A stretch of DNA of 64,000 nt, taken from [Empedobacter] haloabium. Its GTDB lineage: Bacteria; Pseudomonadota; Gammaproteobacteria; Burkholderiales; Burkholderiaceae_D. Position numbers and translations under genes: made by a program. Every line of letters begins with the position of its first letter. Position 1 is the stretch's first letter. Below, in pieces: positions 51,801 through 58,473 of the stretch. The stretch lies in NCBI GenBank assembly GCA_008011715.2, contig CP136508.1, positions 3,844,001 to 3,908,000 on the forward strand. The letters run 5' to 3'. Below the pieces are notes generated by a model. That model was not told the DNA's origin, made no database searches, and was given only the letters and a program-made list of their open reading frames with translations.

Positions 51801-51939
51801 CCCCCGCGGAAGAGCCGGAGGTGGTCGTTTCCTGGCCATGGGCCTGGGTGATCAGGCCGGCCATCACGGTCAGGCCGAATACGACGCGCGCGCGCCGGCG
51901 GCGGGCGCGCGGGCCGCCCTCTCGATGGTTCTGCAACAT
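48841..51939 (-). CDS. TonB-dependent receptor, Xanthomonas/Caulobacter carbohydrate type
   Basis: 1032 aa. The arginine-rich N-terminus precedes a signal peptide ending AHG-Q (about residue 35). The plug has NAEDFGKFPDKNIAESLSR, GEGMTIQIRGLG and MIEGGAAGVVNLRS; the barrel ends LGLRMKF. AGGAGACA precedes the start. Co-transcribed with the GH35 gene, which suggests import of galactose-containing plant oligosaccharides across the outer membrane. It has its own promoter at 52010-52059 that lacks the GATAT operator. Confidence 0.93.
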   Translation of the reverse strand: MLQNHREGGPRARRRRARVVFGLTVMAGLITQAHGQETTTSGSSAGAEDNATNALQTVQVTGYRNSLLSSAKDKKEAVGFQDSINAEDFGKFPDKNIAESLSRVPGVQVGRDVTGEGMTIQIRGLGSSFTKILLNNAPVAVASSGPIDGANTNREVDLDLLPTDLFTKLTVSKSPTAGMIEGGAAGVVNLRSARPFDKEGRQLSASLTGTKQQIADKAGLRGSLLASQTWDGKFGILGGVSFSRQQARTRGFETVGWTNPNLTAAQSNSPARNATGGGNWTIPATVPVNAGNGLVAGSVIDQAFLLSHNPGLTIDQIDHAIVPRLGRAMEYYGTRDKISTVFAAEYRPGENLRFYLDTMYSKKDDDMQRNAYTWAVRNNASIPLEMQVDRGDCANGCVVTSGTYANALNFIEFGPRRDKVDLLGINPGMEWQIAPKLALDAQANWNRSRFTHMAPTVMPITAPNSGNTISYTNDGGVPAIVSSLDLNDPASYQWTGGRVNIQNELRETQTKGIRANLAWGDKALTIKGGFAWDDIDRTIRAQDNSAAWQAAVCGNNPSVFLQGPNGAPPCNGASTPGASAAALYPGYGTGYTAGQNAPLSYQGSLIPTAALPGYLVPGPYGRLALDWGRFRQDSNFDYYNGSAPDAGASSTGASAGYIREKSKALYLEASGESTLAGYALRWDAGVRYIRTNQQVGSLNSQPDPRNANLPLNGSKYPNINQWVYRASDYSNTLPSATLAADLRKDVVLRAAASRSMTRVDPNALRPGINFSSVSADVGTMGNPELQPYLSDNIDLGLDWYTGREGYVSLTLFQKRINGFTVNENITMPFSALAPYGINYNTLIPTQQLAIDSRGGPDNATVVMTRPRNADGILRIRGLELGWVQPLDKWLPWRGFGFNETLTLINQRASGEGSSGFIALGVPKKTNNFGIYYENHGYMLRFMHTYSQGSQVASANQSGITAAALYGDDYKQLDFSSSFELDQIFDRDGLPVLTFDIVNLNRAKRRGYFQFANATMSQYDPGRTFALGLRMKF

Positions 51940-52009
51940 GGTTTGTCTCCTGTTTTTTTATCGATGGCGGCGCTCCTCCCGTGTCGGCCGGCGGTAACGC
52001 AGCGATTCG

Positions 52010-52059
52010 AGTGTAGGAGCGCAAAAATGCAAAGTCAACATCTTTTACCATCAAATGTT
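52010..52059 (-). promoter_or_regulatory. Promoter and palindrome of the TonB receptor-GH35 unit
   Basis: Minus strand: -35 TTGACT (52033-52038), 17-bp spacer, -10 TACACT (52010-52015), a good sigma-70 match. An inverted repeat AACAT-N13-ATGTT (52037-52059) overlaps the upstream edge of the -35, centred near -45 from the expected start point, as an operator or activator site would. It is unrelated to the GATAT palindromes of the arabinan units. Confidence 0.65.
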
Positions 52060-52191
52060 ATACGCAACCATTACCAAGCGGCAGAGGCTGGGATGGGGAC
52101 ATGGCACGGCAGAGGGGGAAGAGAAAGTGCCCGGAGGCGGTGGGAGACACCACGGCGACGGGCGCCGCCGTGGCAAAAAACTTACAGCGGA

Positions 52192-52578
52192 TCAGTGGCC
52201 GTGCTGCGCTTCGTACTCGTCCGCCTCGGCCTTGGTCAGGTGGATCGCGCCGTCCGGATGCTCGGGCGGCGTGTACAGGGTGTACAGGTGCAGCAGCTCG
52301 TCCTGCGAGGTGTTGATGACGTTGTGGGTGGTGCCGGCCGGGATGACGACGGCGACGCCGTCCTCCAGCTTGTGCTCCTCGCCATCCAGGATCGCCACCC
52401 CGTGGCCGGATTCCACGCGGATGAACTGGTCGTGGCCTTCGTGCCGCTCCTCGCCGATTTCGTCGCCCGGCTGCAGCGCCATGACGACCAGCTGGCTGCG
52501 CTCGGTGGTGTAGAGGACGTTGCGGAACGCCGTATTGGCCAAGGTTTTTTGTTCGAGATTGATGCTGAAACCGGACAT
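52192..52578 (-). CDS. Small cupin-domain protein
   Basis: 128 aa, a single cupin_2 barrel. The metal-site pattern [15 protein letters not shown] and later [10 protein letters not shown] provide the two cupin motifs with His and Glu ligands. The start at MSGFSIN has GGGAGA 7 bases upstream; the longer frame reads across the divergent promoter. Close relatives are annotated as cupins of unknown substrate. The C-terminus is acidic with a final histidine-rich QHGH. Divergent from the alpha/beta hydrolase gene. Confidence 0.88.
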   Translation of the reverse strand: MSGFSINLEQKTLANTAFRNVLYTTERSQLVVMALQPGDEIGEERHEGHDQFIRVESGHGVAILDGEEHKLEDGVAVVIPAGTTHNVINTSQDELLHLYTLYTPPEHPDGAIHLTKAEADEYEAQHGH

Positions 52579-52751
52579 GGGATCTCCCTGCTGAAAAAAA
52601 CGATACCGCCTTTGTACCACACCGGCGCCTTCGGCGTCGCGTACCCACCCATCCGGGGGAGGCGCGCGCCGGCCTTCGGTGCCGTAGACGGCGGGCGGGC
52701 CGGTTGCCGACAATGGCAAGGTCACTCCCCCTGTCACCGAAAGGACATCCC

Positions 52752-53591
52752 ATGACGACCACCCGCACCATCAATACCGTCACCGCGCGCGACGGCACGC
52801 TGATCCGCTACACCGACTGGGGCGACGGCCCCGCCGTCGTCTTCAGCCACGGCTGGCCGCTGCAGGGCGACGCCTGGGAAGACCAGATGATGTTCCTGGC
52901 CGAGCACGGCTACCGCGTGATCGCGCACGACCGCCGCGGCCACGGCCTGTCGAGCAAACCCTGGCACGGCAACGACATGAACACCTACGCCGACGACCTG
53001 GCCACCCTGCTGGACGCGCTGGACATCAGGAGCGCGATGCTGGTGGGTCACTCCACGGGCGGCGGCGAGGTCGCGCGCTACATCGGCCGCCACGGCACCG
53101 GGCGCGTCACGCGTGCCGTGCTGGTGGGCGCCGTCACGCCGCGCATGCTGAAGGGCCCGGACAATCCGGAAGGCGTGCCGATGGAAGTCTTCGACGCCAT
53201 CCGCGCCGGCGTGCAGGCCGACCGCGCCCAGTACTTCAAGGACCTGACGGTACCGTTCTACGGTTATAACCGCGCCGGCGCCAAGGAATCGGCCGGCGTG
53301 CGCGAGACCTTCTGGCTGCAGGGCATGCAATGCAGCATCCGCAGCGCCTACGCCTGCATCAAGCAGTTCTCGGAAACGGATTTTTCTGAAGACCTGCAGA
53401 AGATGACGATCCCGACCCTGGTCGTGCACGGCGACGACGACCAGATCGTGCCGCTGGCCGCCACCGGCCGCCGCGCGGTCGAGCTGCTGCCGCAGGGCCG
53501 CCTGGTCGTCTACGAAGGCGCCCCGCACGGCCTGCCGACCACCCACAAGGACAAACTGAACGCCGAGCTGCTGGCCTTCCTGAAGTCCTGA
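52752..53591 (+). CDS. Alpha/beta hydrolase, cofactor-free chloroperoxidase type
   Basis: 279 aa, no signal peptide. The catalytic triad is Ser101 (VGHSTGGGE), Asp230 (HGDDDQIVP) and His259 ([10 protein letters not shown]). The GHSTGGGEV nucleophile elbow, [12 protein letters not shown] and AHDRRGHG place it with the non-haem chloroperoxidase/arylesterase group. Natural function is probably esterase or perhydrolase. AAAGGAC precedes the start. It is divergent from the cupin gene across 173 bp. Confidence 0.92.
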   Translation: MTTTRTINTVTARDGTLIRYTDWGDGPAVVFSHGWPLQGDAWEDQMMFLAEHGYRVIAHDRRGHGLSSKPWHGNDMNTYADDLATLLDALDIRSAMLVGHSTGGGEVARYIGRHGTGRVTRAVLVGAVTPRMLKGPDNPEGVPMEVFDAIRAGVQADRAQYFKDLTVPFYGYNRAGAKESAGVRETFWLQGMQCSIRSAYACIKQFSETDFSEDLQKMTIPTLVVHGDDDQIVPLAATGRRAVELLPQGRLVVYEGAPHGLPTTHKDKLNAELLAFLKS

Positions 53592-53603
53592 CCCGCCCTA
53601 CTG

Positions 53604-53727
53604 CCGAGCCCGTGTCCCACCCCGGGGTCAGTCACCCAAGCGGGACACGGACTCGGCAATATCGCCGCGGCGCCACAGCCGTGCTCGTGTCCCGGTCCGG
53701 TGACTGACCCCGCGGTGGGACACGAGC
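53604..53727. repeat. Pair of opposed extragenic palindromes (BIME type, GTGTCCC class)
   Basis: Unit 1 (53604-53656) has arms CCGAGCCCGTGTCCC / GGGACACGGACTCGG and the core GGGGTCAGTCACC. Unit 2 (53683-53727) has arms GCTCGTGTCCC / GGGACACGAGC and the inverted core GGTGACTGACCCC. The pair fills the gap between hydrolase and DUF1275 genes and copies the organisation at 7763-7953, 46 kb away. Confidence 0.75.
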
Positions 53728-53757
53728 TTATCCGTTTCTCACCTCCTGGAGTTTCCC

Positions 53758-54471
53758 ATGATCGCTCGGCCCAGCGACCTCTTCCTCGCCATCAGCCTGG
53801 CCACCCTGGCCGGCTACGTGGACACCGCCGGCTTTGTCGGCCTGTTCGGCCTGTTTACCGCCCACGTCACGGGCAACTTCGTCCTGATCGGCACGGAGCT
53901 GGGCCATCCCGGCGAAGGCGTGCTGCTGCTCAAATTCCTCGCGTTTCCAGCATTCGCGGCGGGCGTGATCGGCGCCCGGCTGCTGGCCAACGCCTGCGAA
54001 CGGCGCGGCGTCAGCGCGATCCGGCCGCTCCTCGCGTCCCAGCTGCTGCTGCTGGCCGCGTTCACGGCGGCCGCCATCGTCGGCAGCCCGCCCCTCGACC
54101 CCGGCGCGCCCGTCGTGCTGGCCGCCGGCATGCTGGGCGCCGCCGCGATGGGCATCCACAACGCGGCCGGCAAGCTGGTGTTCGGCCGCATCGCACCGAC
54201 CACGGTCATGACGGGCAACGTGACGGAGCTGTTGATCAACCTGACCGACTGCCTGACGGGCCACGGCACCGCGGCCGTGCGCGACAAGCTGGCGCGCTTC
54301 GGCTGGCCCATGCTGGCGTTCGCGCTGGGCTGCATCCTGGGGGGCTACGGCTTCCGCCTGGCCGGCTTCTGGTGCCTCTTACTGCCGCTTGCGACGCTGG
54401 CGGTGCTGATGGTGCTGTCCTGGCCGGCCCCCGCGGCCGCCGTGCCGGCGACGCCGACGCGCGCCGGCTGA
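53758..54471 (+). CDS. DUF1275 (YoaK-like) membrane protein
   Basis: 237 aa with six hydrophobic segments. Family features are the N-terminal AGYVDTAGFVGLFGLFTAHVTGN and MGIHNAAGKLVFG around residue 131. A GGAG site lies 8 bases before the start. Function of the family is not established. Converges with the TMEM175-like gene with a 6-base gap. Confidence 0.9.
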   Translation: MIARPSDLFLAISLATLAGYVDTAGFVGLFGLFTAHVTGNFVLIGTELGHPGEGVLLLKFLAFPAFAAGVIGARLLANACERRGVSAIRPLLASQLLLLAAFTAAAIVGSPPLDPGAPVVLAAGMLGAAAMGIHNAAGKLVFGRIAPTTVMTGNVTELLINLTDCLTGHGTAAVRDKLARFGWPMLAFALGCILGGYGFRLAGFWCLLLPLATLAVLMVLSWPAPAAAVPATPTRAG

Positions 54472-54477
54472 TCGGGC

Positions 54478-55050
54478 TCAGGCCAGGCGCTTCTCGATGC
54501 GCCGGTCCGGAATGAACCACAGCAGCGCGACGCCGATGTACACCGCGAAGCCCAGCCACGGATGCACGAAGGCCAGCGCGATGCCGGCCGCGTACAGCAC
54601 GGTGGACAGCCGACCCTTGCCGTCCGAGCCGATCGCCTCGGCCAAGGCACGGTTCTCGCGCTGGTGACGCGTCAGGAAGCGCACCAGCAGCATGTAGGCG
54701 ATGGAGCACATGAACAGGATCAAGCCGTAGGCCGCGACCGGCAAGGTGGCGAAGTGGTTCTCGCCCATCCAGCCCGTGACGAAGGGGATCAGCGACAGCC
54801 AGAACAGCAGGTGCAGGTTGGCCCACAGCACGCCGCCGCCGACGCCCTGCACCGCGTGCAGCAGATGGTGATGGTTGTTCCAGTAGATGCCGACGTAGAC
54901 GAAGCTCAGCACATAGCTGAGCAGCACGGGCCCCAGCGGCAGCAGCGCATCCACAGTGACGCCGTGCGGCACCTTCAGCTCCAATACCATGATCGTGATG
55001 ATGATGGCGATGACGCCGTCGCTGAATGCTTCCAGTCTGCTTTTGCCCAC
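54478..55050 (-). CDS. TMEM175-family potassium channel-like protein (DUF1211)
   Basis: 190 aa. The family signature RxxxFSD is at residues 5-11 (RLEAFSD) at the start of the first membrane helix, followed by IYWNNHHHLLH in helix 3 and six helices in total, as in bacterial TMEM175 homologues that form tetrameric potassium channels. The start is GTG at 55050 with GAGGAA upstream. Confidence 0.88.
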   Translation of the reverse strand: MGKSRLEAFSDGVIAIIITIMVLELKVPHGVTVDALLPLGPVLLSYVLSFVYVGIYWNNHHHLLHAVQGVGGGVLWANLHLLFWLSLIPFVTGWMGENHFATLPVAAYGLILFMCSIAYMLLVRFLTRHQRENRALAEAIGSDGKGRLSTVLYAAGIALAFVHPWLGFAVYIGVALLWFIPDRRIEKRLA

Positions 55051-55157
55051 GGGGTTCCTCTTGCATGGTGCGGCGCCCCGCCCCGGCGGCGGGACGATCC
55101 GGTGGCGCCGATGTTAGCGCCGCCGTGGCGGCCGCGCCATACCCCTTTCGTGGCGGT

Positions 55158-56255
55158 TCAGTTGTACTGCCGCGTATCGTGCGCGCGCCGCACCCGGTGC
55201 GCCAGCGCGCACGCCAGCGCCGCGCTGGCGCCGTAGCAGTGGCGGATATCCACCTCGGTCTCGCGGTCCAGCACCGCATGGAACGACGCCATCTCGGGCC
55301 GCGGCCCCACCGGCAGCAGCACGCGCAGGTCCGCCAGCGTGGCCGGGATCGTGCAGGCGCAAGCGTCGAAGCGGGATGTGGCGATGAACAGCACCGTGAC
55401 CCCATGGCGGTGCAGCGCCACCGCCAGCCCCTGGTCGTCCACCCCCTCGGGCAGGATCGCAAGGCTGCCACCCGCCAGCAGCGGCCCCCACAGCTCCAGT
55501 CCCGCCACGTCCGCCGGGCTGCCGCCGGCAAAGGCGACGCAGTCGGCCGCGCCGAAATCGGCATAGCCGTTGCGTGCTGCCAACCGCGCCAGGGTGGCAT
55601 GCGGCAGGCCGTGACCCAGCAACTTGCCGCTGTTCGCAGCCGGATACAGCAGGCATGCCGGCGTGCCGACGGGTGCCTCGACCCGCAGGTTGCCATCGGC
55701 ATCGGTGCGGCGCGCGCCATTGATCGCCAGCGCGACCGGACCGGCCGCCAGGCCGGGCAGCCGGATGGCGTCGGCCAGCACGGCGCTGGCGCCGCTGTCG
55801 GCCAGCACGTGCGCCTGCCAGGACAGCGGTGCGGCCGGGTCGAGCGGCACGTGGGTGGCGCCGCACTTCACGATGGCCAGCGCGGCGGCCACCAGCCGCG
55901 CCGAGCGCTCCAGCACCGTCGCCACCGTATCGCCGGGGCGCACGCCATGCCGGCGCAGCCGCCGCGCCAGCGCGTTGGCCGCCGCGTTCAGCCGGCCATA
56001 GGTCCAGTTGCCGTCGTCGGTGCGGATCGCGATCGCGGCCGGATTGTGCGCCGCATGCGCCTCGAACAGCCGGTGCACGCCGCATGGCGGAACCGTCGCC
56101 GGCCCGTGAGCCCGAGCGGCGCGGCAGCCATTGCCCAGCAACGCCAGCGGCACGGGCCGGGCCCGTACCCAGCGCGTCGCGGCGGCGCGCGGGCGCGGCA
56201 CCGTCGGGGCGATGGCGACAATGGCAATGGCGGGAAGGTGGGCGAGCTGGTTCAT
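55158..56255 (-). CDS. Degenerate, truncated AMP-binding (adenylation-like) protein
   Basis: 365 aa. After a leader of about 60 residues, residues about 60-355 resemble the N-terminal half of an NRPS-type adenylation domain: LFEAHAAHNPAAIAI, TYGRLNAAANALARRL and VPLDP correspond to motifs A1-A2. The P-loop motif A3 (normally YTSGSTGxPKG) is replaced by LLYPAANSGKLLGHG. The protein ends shortly after the A5 region (HCYGASAA), so motifs A6-A10, including the catalytic lysine subdomain, are missing. It probably cannot adenylate. AGGAG precedes MNQLAHL. No carrier-protein or condensation gene is nearby. Confidence 0.75.
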   Translation of the reverse strand: MNQLAHLPAIAIVAIAPTVPRPRAAATRWVRARPVPLALLGNGCRAARAHGPATVPPCGVHRLFEAHAAHNPAAIAIRTDDGNWTYGRLNAAANALARRLRRHGVRPGDTVATVLERSARLVAAALAIVKCGATHVPLDPAAPLSWQAHVLADSGASAVLADAIRLPGLAAGPVALAINGARRTDADGNLRVEAPVGTPACLLYPAANSGKLLGHGLPHATLARLAARNGYADFGAADCVAFAGGSPADVAGLELWGPLLAGGSLAILPEGVDDQGLAVALHRHGVTVLFIATSRFDACACTIPATLADLRVLLPVGPRPEMASFHAVLDRETEVDIRHCYGASAALACALAHRVRRAHDTRQYN

Positions 56256-56390
56256 GGCGCTACTCCTATGCTGGCGGCGCAACCGGTGCGAATGCGGCCG
56301 GCGACAACTGCATTCTGCGCCAGCCCCGCATGAAAATCGCCAGCGGGGACAAAAAGGCCGTAACGAATTACACGGGTGGGCACACTCATT

Positions 56391-56428
56391 ACACTTTGAC
56401 GACATTCTGGCCGCCCGTTACAAAGTGT
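56391..56428 (+). promoter_or_regulatory. Promoter with flanking inverted repeat, upstream of the Sel1-repeat gene
   Basis: -35 TTGACG (56396-56401), 17-bp spacer, -10 TACAAA (56419-56424), about 42 bp before the start codon. The 8-bp arms ACACTTTG (56391-56398) and CAAAGTGT (56421-56428) form a perfect inverted repeat that overlaps both promoter elements, so a dimeric repressor could cover them. ATTACAC also occurs twice just upstream. Confidence 0.55.
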
Positions 56429-56465
56429 GTGTTTTTCATGAGTGCTTATCGGTTATCCTGGCGCA

Positions 56466-57740
56466 ATGAAAAACATCCTCTTCCTGGCTGGCGCACTGCT
56501 GGCAACCTCGGCGGGCGCCACCGGCACGGACGCGGCCGGCCACGCCATGACGCGCGACCTGAACGTCTGCGGCCTGCCCGCCTGGCCCCCTGCCGCGCTG
56601 GCACGTGGCGCCGAAGGCAAGACGACGGTGGCAGTGCAGGTCGACAGCGGCGGGCGCGTCACCGCCAGCCGCGTCGACGTCTCCAGCGGCCACGAGGACC
56701 TGGACCAGGCCGCGCTGGCCGGCATCGCGCGCTGCCGCTTCCATGGACTCGCCGCCGCGGCCGCCACGCCGACGCAGTGGCGCCCCATGCAGTACGTGTG
56801 GTACCTGCCGGAGCGGCCGGCGGCACCGAACGCCGAGCTGATTGCCGCCGTGCGCGCGGCCGCCGAGACGGGCGCCGCCGCCGCGCAGATGGAACTGGGG
56901 TGGTGGTACCAGGCCGGCAAGCTGGGCAACGTGGACCTGGCGCAGGCGGAAGAATGGTATCGCCGCGCCGCCGAGACGGGGGATGCCGCGGCCCAGGTGC
57001 GCCTGGCCGGGTTCTACCTGCAAACGGTGCAGCCGCCCCGGCCGGACGATGCCCGCCACTGGCTGCGCCAGGCCGCGCAGGCCGGCAGCGCCGAGGCGCA
57101 GACGTGGCTGGCCTGGATGGCCGACACGGGTGTGGGCGGCACGCGCGACGACGAGGAAGCGCTGTACTGGATGACGCAGGCTGCCGCCAGCGGCAAGGCG
57201 GAGTTCCAGGCGCGGCTCGGCAACCGGCTGCTGCAGCGTGCCGACAACGACGCGGACCGCGTCCGCGCCATCGAATTGCTGGAACGGGCGGCGCAGCAGG
57301 ACCATGCGATGGCCAGCTTCTTCCTGGCGCGCAGCCACGAACAGGGCATCGGCATGCCGCGCGACGAGGCGCGGGCCGCCACGCTGTACCGCGCGGCGCT
57401 GGGCCGCAGCAACGGCCGCGCCGAATACCAGCTTGCGGCGATGCTGGAGGAAGGCCGCGGCGGACCGGCCTATCCGGCTGCCGCCGCGCCCTTGTACCGG
57501 CAGGCGATGCAGGCATCCTTTCCGCCGGCGTTCGGGCGCTATGCGCGGCTGCTGGAGGCGGGCAGCGGCGTCGCTCGCGACGAGACCCGGGCCGTCGAGA
57601 TCTACCTGCAGGCGGCCGACATGGGCGACTGCGAGGCGATGCGCGCGCTGGGCCGGCTGTACCAGCAGCGTGGTGCCAAGGATGCCTACGAATGGATCGG
57701 CCGCGCGCTCTTCTGCGCGAGCCGTGAAGGTGGCAGGTGA
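56466..57740 (+). CDS. Exported TonB-domain / Sel1-repeat protein
   Basis: 424 aa. Signal peptide (1-18, AGA). Residues about 30-110 resemble a TonB C-terminal domain (WPPAALARGAEGKTTVAVQVDSGGRV, then a conserved ARCRF), without a membrane anchor or proline-rich spacer. Residues about 118-415 consist of about eight Sel1-like repeats (AEEWYRRAAETGDAAAQVRLA, AATLYRAAL, AVEIYLQAADMGDCEAM). Probably a periplasmic scaffold protein. The start is the ATG at 56466; one eight codons earlier lacks a signal. Divergent from the adenylation-like gene. Confidence 0.85.
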   Translation: MKNILFLAGALLATSAGATGTDAAGHAMTRDLNVCGLPAWPPAALARGAEGKTTVAVQVDSGGRVTASRVDVSSGHEDLDQAALAGIARCRFHGLAAAAATPTQWRPMQYVWYLPERPAAPNAELIAAVRAAAETGAAAAQMELGWWYQAGKLGNVDLAQAEEWYRRAAETGDAAAQVRLAGFYLQTVQPPRPDDARHWLRQAAQAGSAEAQTWLAWMADTGVGGTRDDEEALYWMTQAAASGKAEFQARLGNRLLQRADNDADRVRAIELLERAAQQDHAMASFFLARSHEQGIGMPRDEARAATLYRAALGRSNGRAEYQLAAMLEEGRGGPAYPAAAAPLYRQAMQASFPPAFGRYARLLEAGSGVARDETRAVEIYLQAADMGDCEAMRALGRLYQQRGAKDAYEWIGRALFCASREGGR

Positions 57741-57788
57741 AGCACCGGGGACAGGCTGAGCTATCTCAGCGTCGGAGATCCTGGGATG

Positions 57789-58430
57789 TCATTCGCGCAG
57801 CGGCACCCGCTTGAAGCGCCGCTGCCACTTGCCGTTGACCAGCCGGCGCGTGCTCGTCTCGATCCACTTGCCATCGGCCGACAACGACTCGTTTAGTTCC
57901 TCGACCAAGGTCAGCTTGCCCTTGATGTAGCGATATTTGGCGCCGGAATGCTGGCAGCAGCCACCGCGCGCGGCGGATGTGATGGTGCCGTCGGGATCGA
58001 CGGACGGTTGCGACAGCTCGGACAGCAGCGCGTCCAGCGCGAACTGGCCGCGGCGTGGATCGAACAGGTAGTACTGGTTGACGAAGTTCGGCCCGGCGCC
58101 GCCGTCGTTGTACGGCAGCGCGATGTCGGGCCGGCCATCGAAGTTGGCGTCCACCACCTGCACCAGTTCCGCCAGCGCGCGCCGGGTCGGCAACGCGTCG
58201 TTGACCTGGATCTCCTGCACGGTTGCGCCGGTCTTGCGGTCGACGATGCGGATACCGTGAATCGTCGACAGCTCTTCGTCTTCCAGCGTGGCGTAGGCGG
58301 CAAACGCGAAATCGGCCGTCAGCACGCGCTGCTCGACCCAGGCCGGCTGCGGCGGCGCTTCTTCGGCACGGGCAGCAGCGCCCGCGCCCAGGCACGCCAG
58401 CAGCGCGCCAACCGGAATCAATGTCTTCAT
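57789..58430 (-). CDS. Small exported protein of unknown function (XAC2610-like)
   Basis: 213 aa with signal peptide (1-22, ARA). A calcium-loop-like segment DANFDGRPDIAL (about 93-104) is followed by NQYYLFDPRRGQF and a GGCCQHSG turn with paired cysteines. This pattern resembles the XAC2610 group of Xanthomonas, of which one member is a periplasmic immunity protein against a peptidoglycan hydrolase; the assignment is tentative. No partner effector gene is adjacent. Converges with the Sel1 gene. Confidence 0.75.
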   Translation of the reverse strand: MKTLIPVGALLACLGAGAAARAEEAPPQPAWVEQRVLTADFAFAAYATLEDEELSTIHGIRIVDRKTGATVQEIQVNDALPTRRALAELVQVVDANFDGRPDIALPYNDGGAGPNFVNQYYLFDPRRGQFALDALLSELSQPSVDPDGTITSAARGGCCQHSGAKYRYIKGKLTLVEELNESLSADGKWIETSTRRLVNGKWQRRFKRVPLRE

Positions 58431-58473
58431 ATGGCCGCGACCTTAGCACAAGCCGGCCGGCGCGGCCAGGACC

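Noticed and set aside
49777..52755. Plus-strand open frame of 992 codons
   Set aside because: Antisense to the TonB receptor and cupin genes; no domain and runs through a promoter region.
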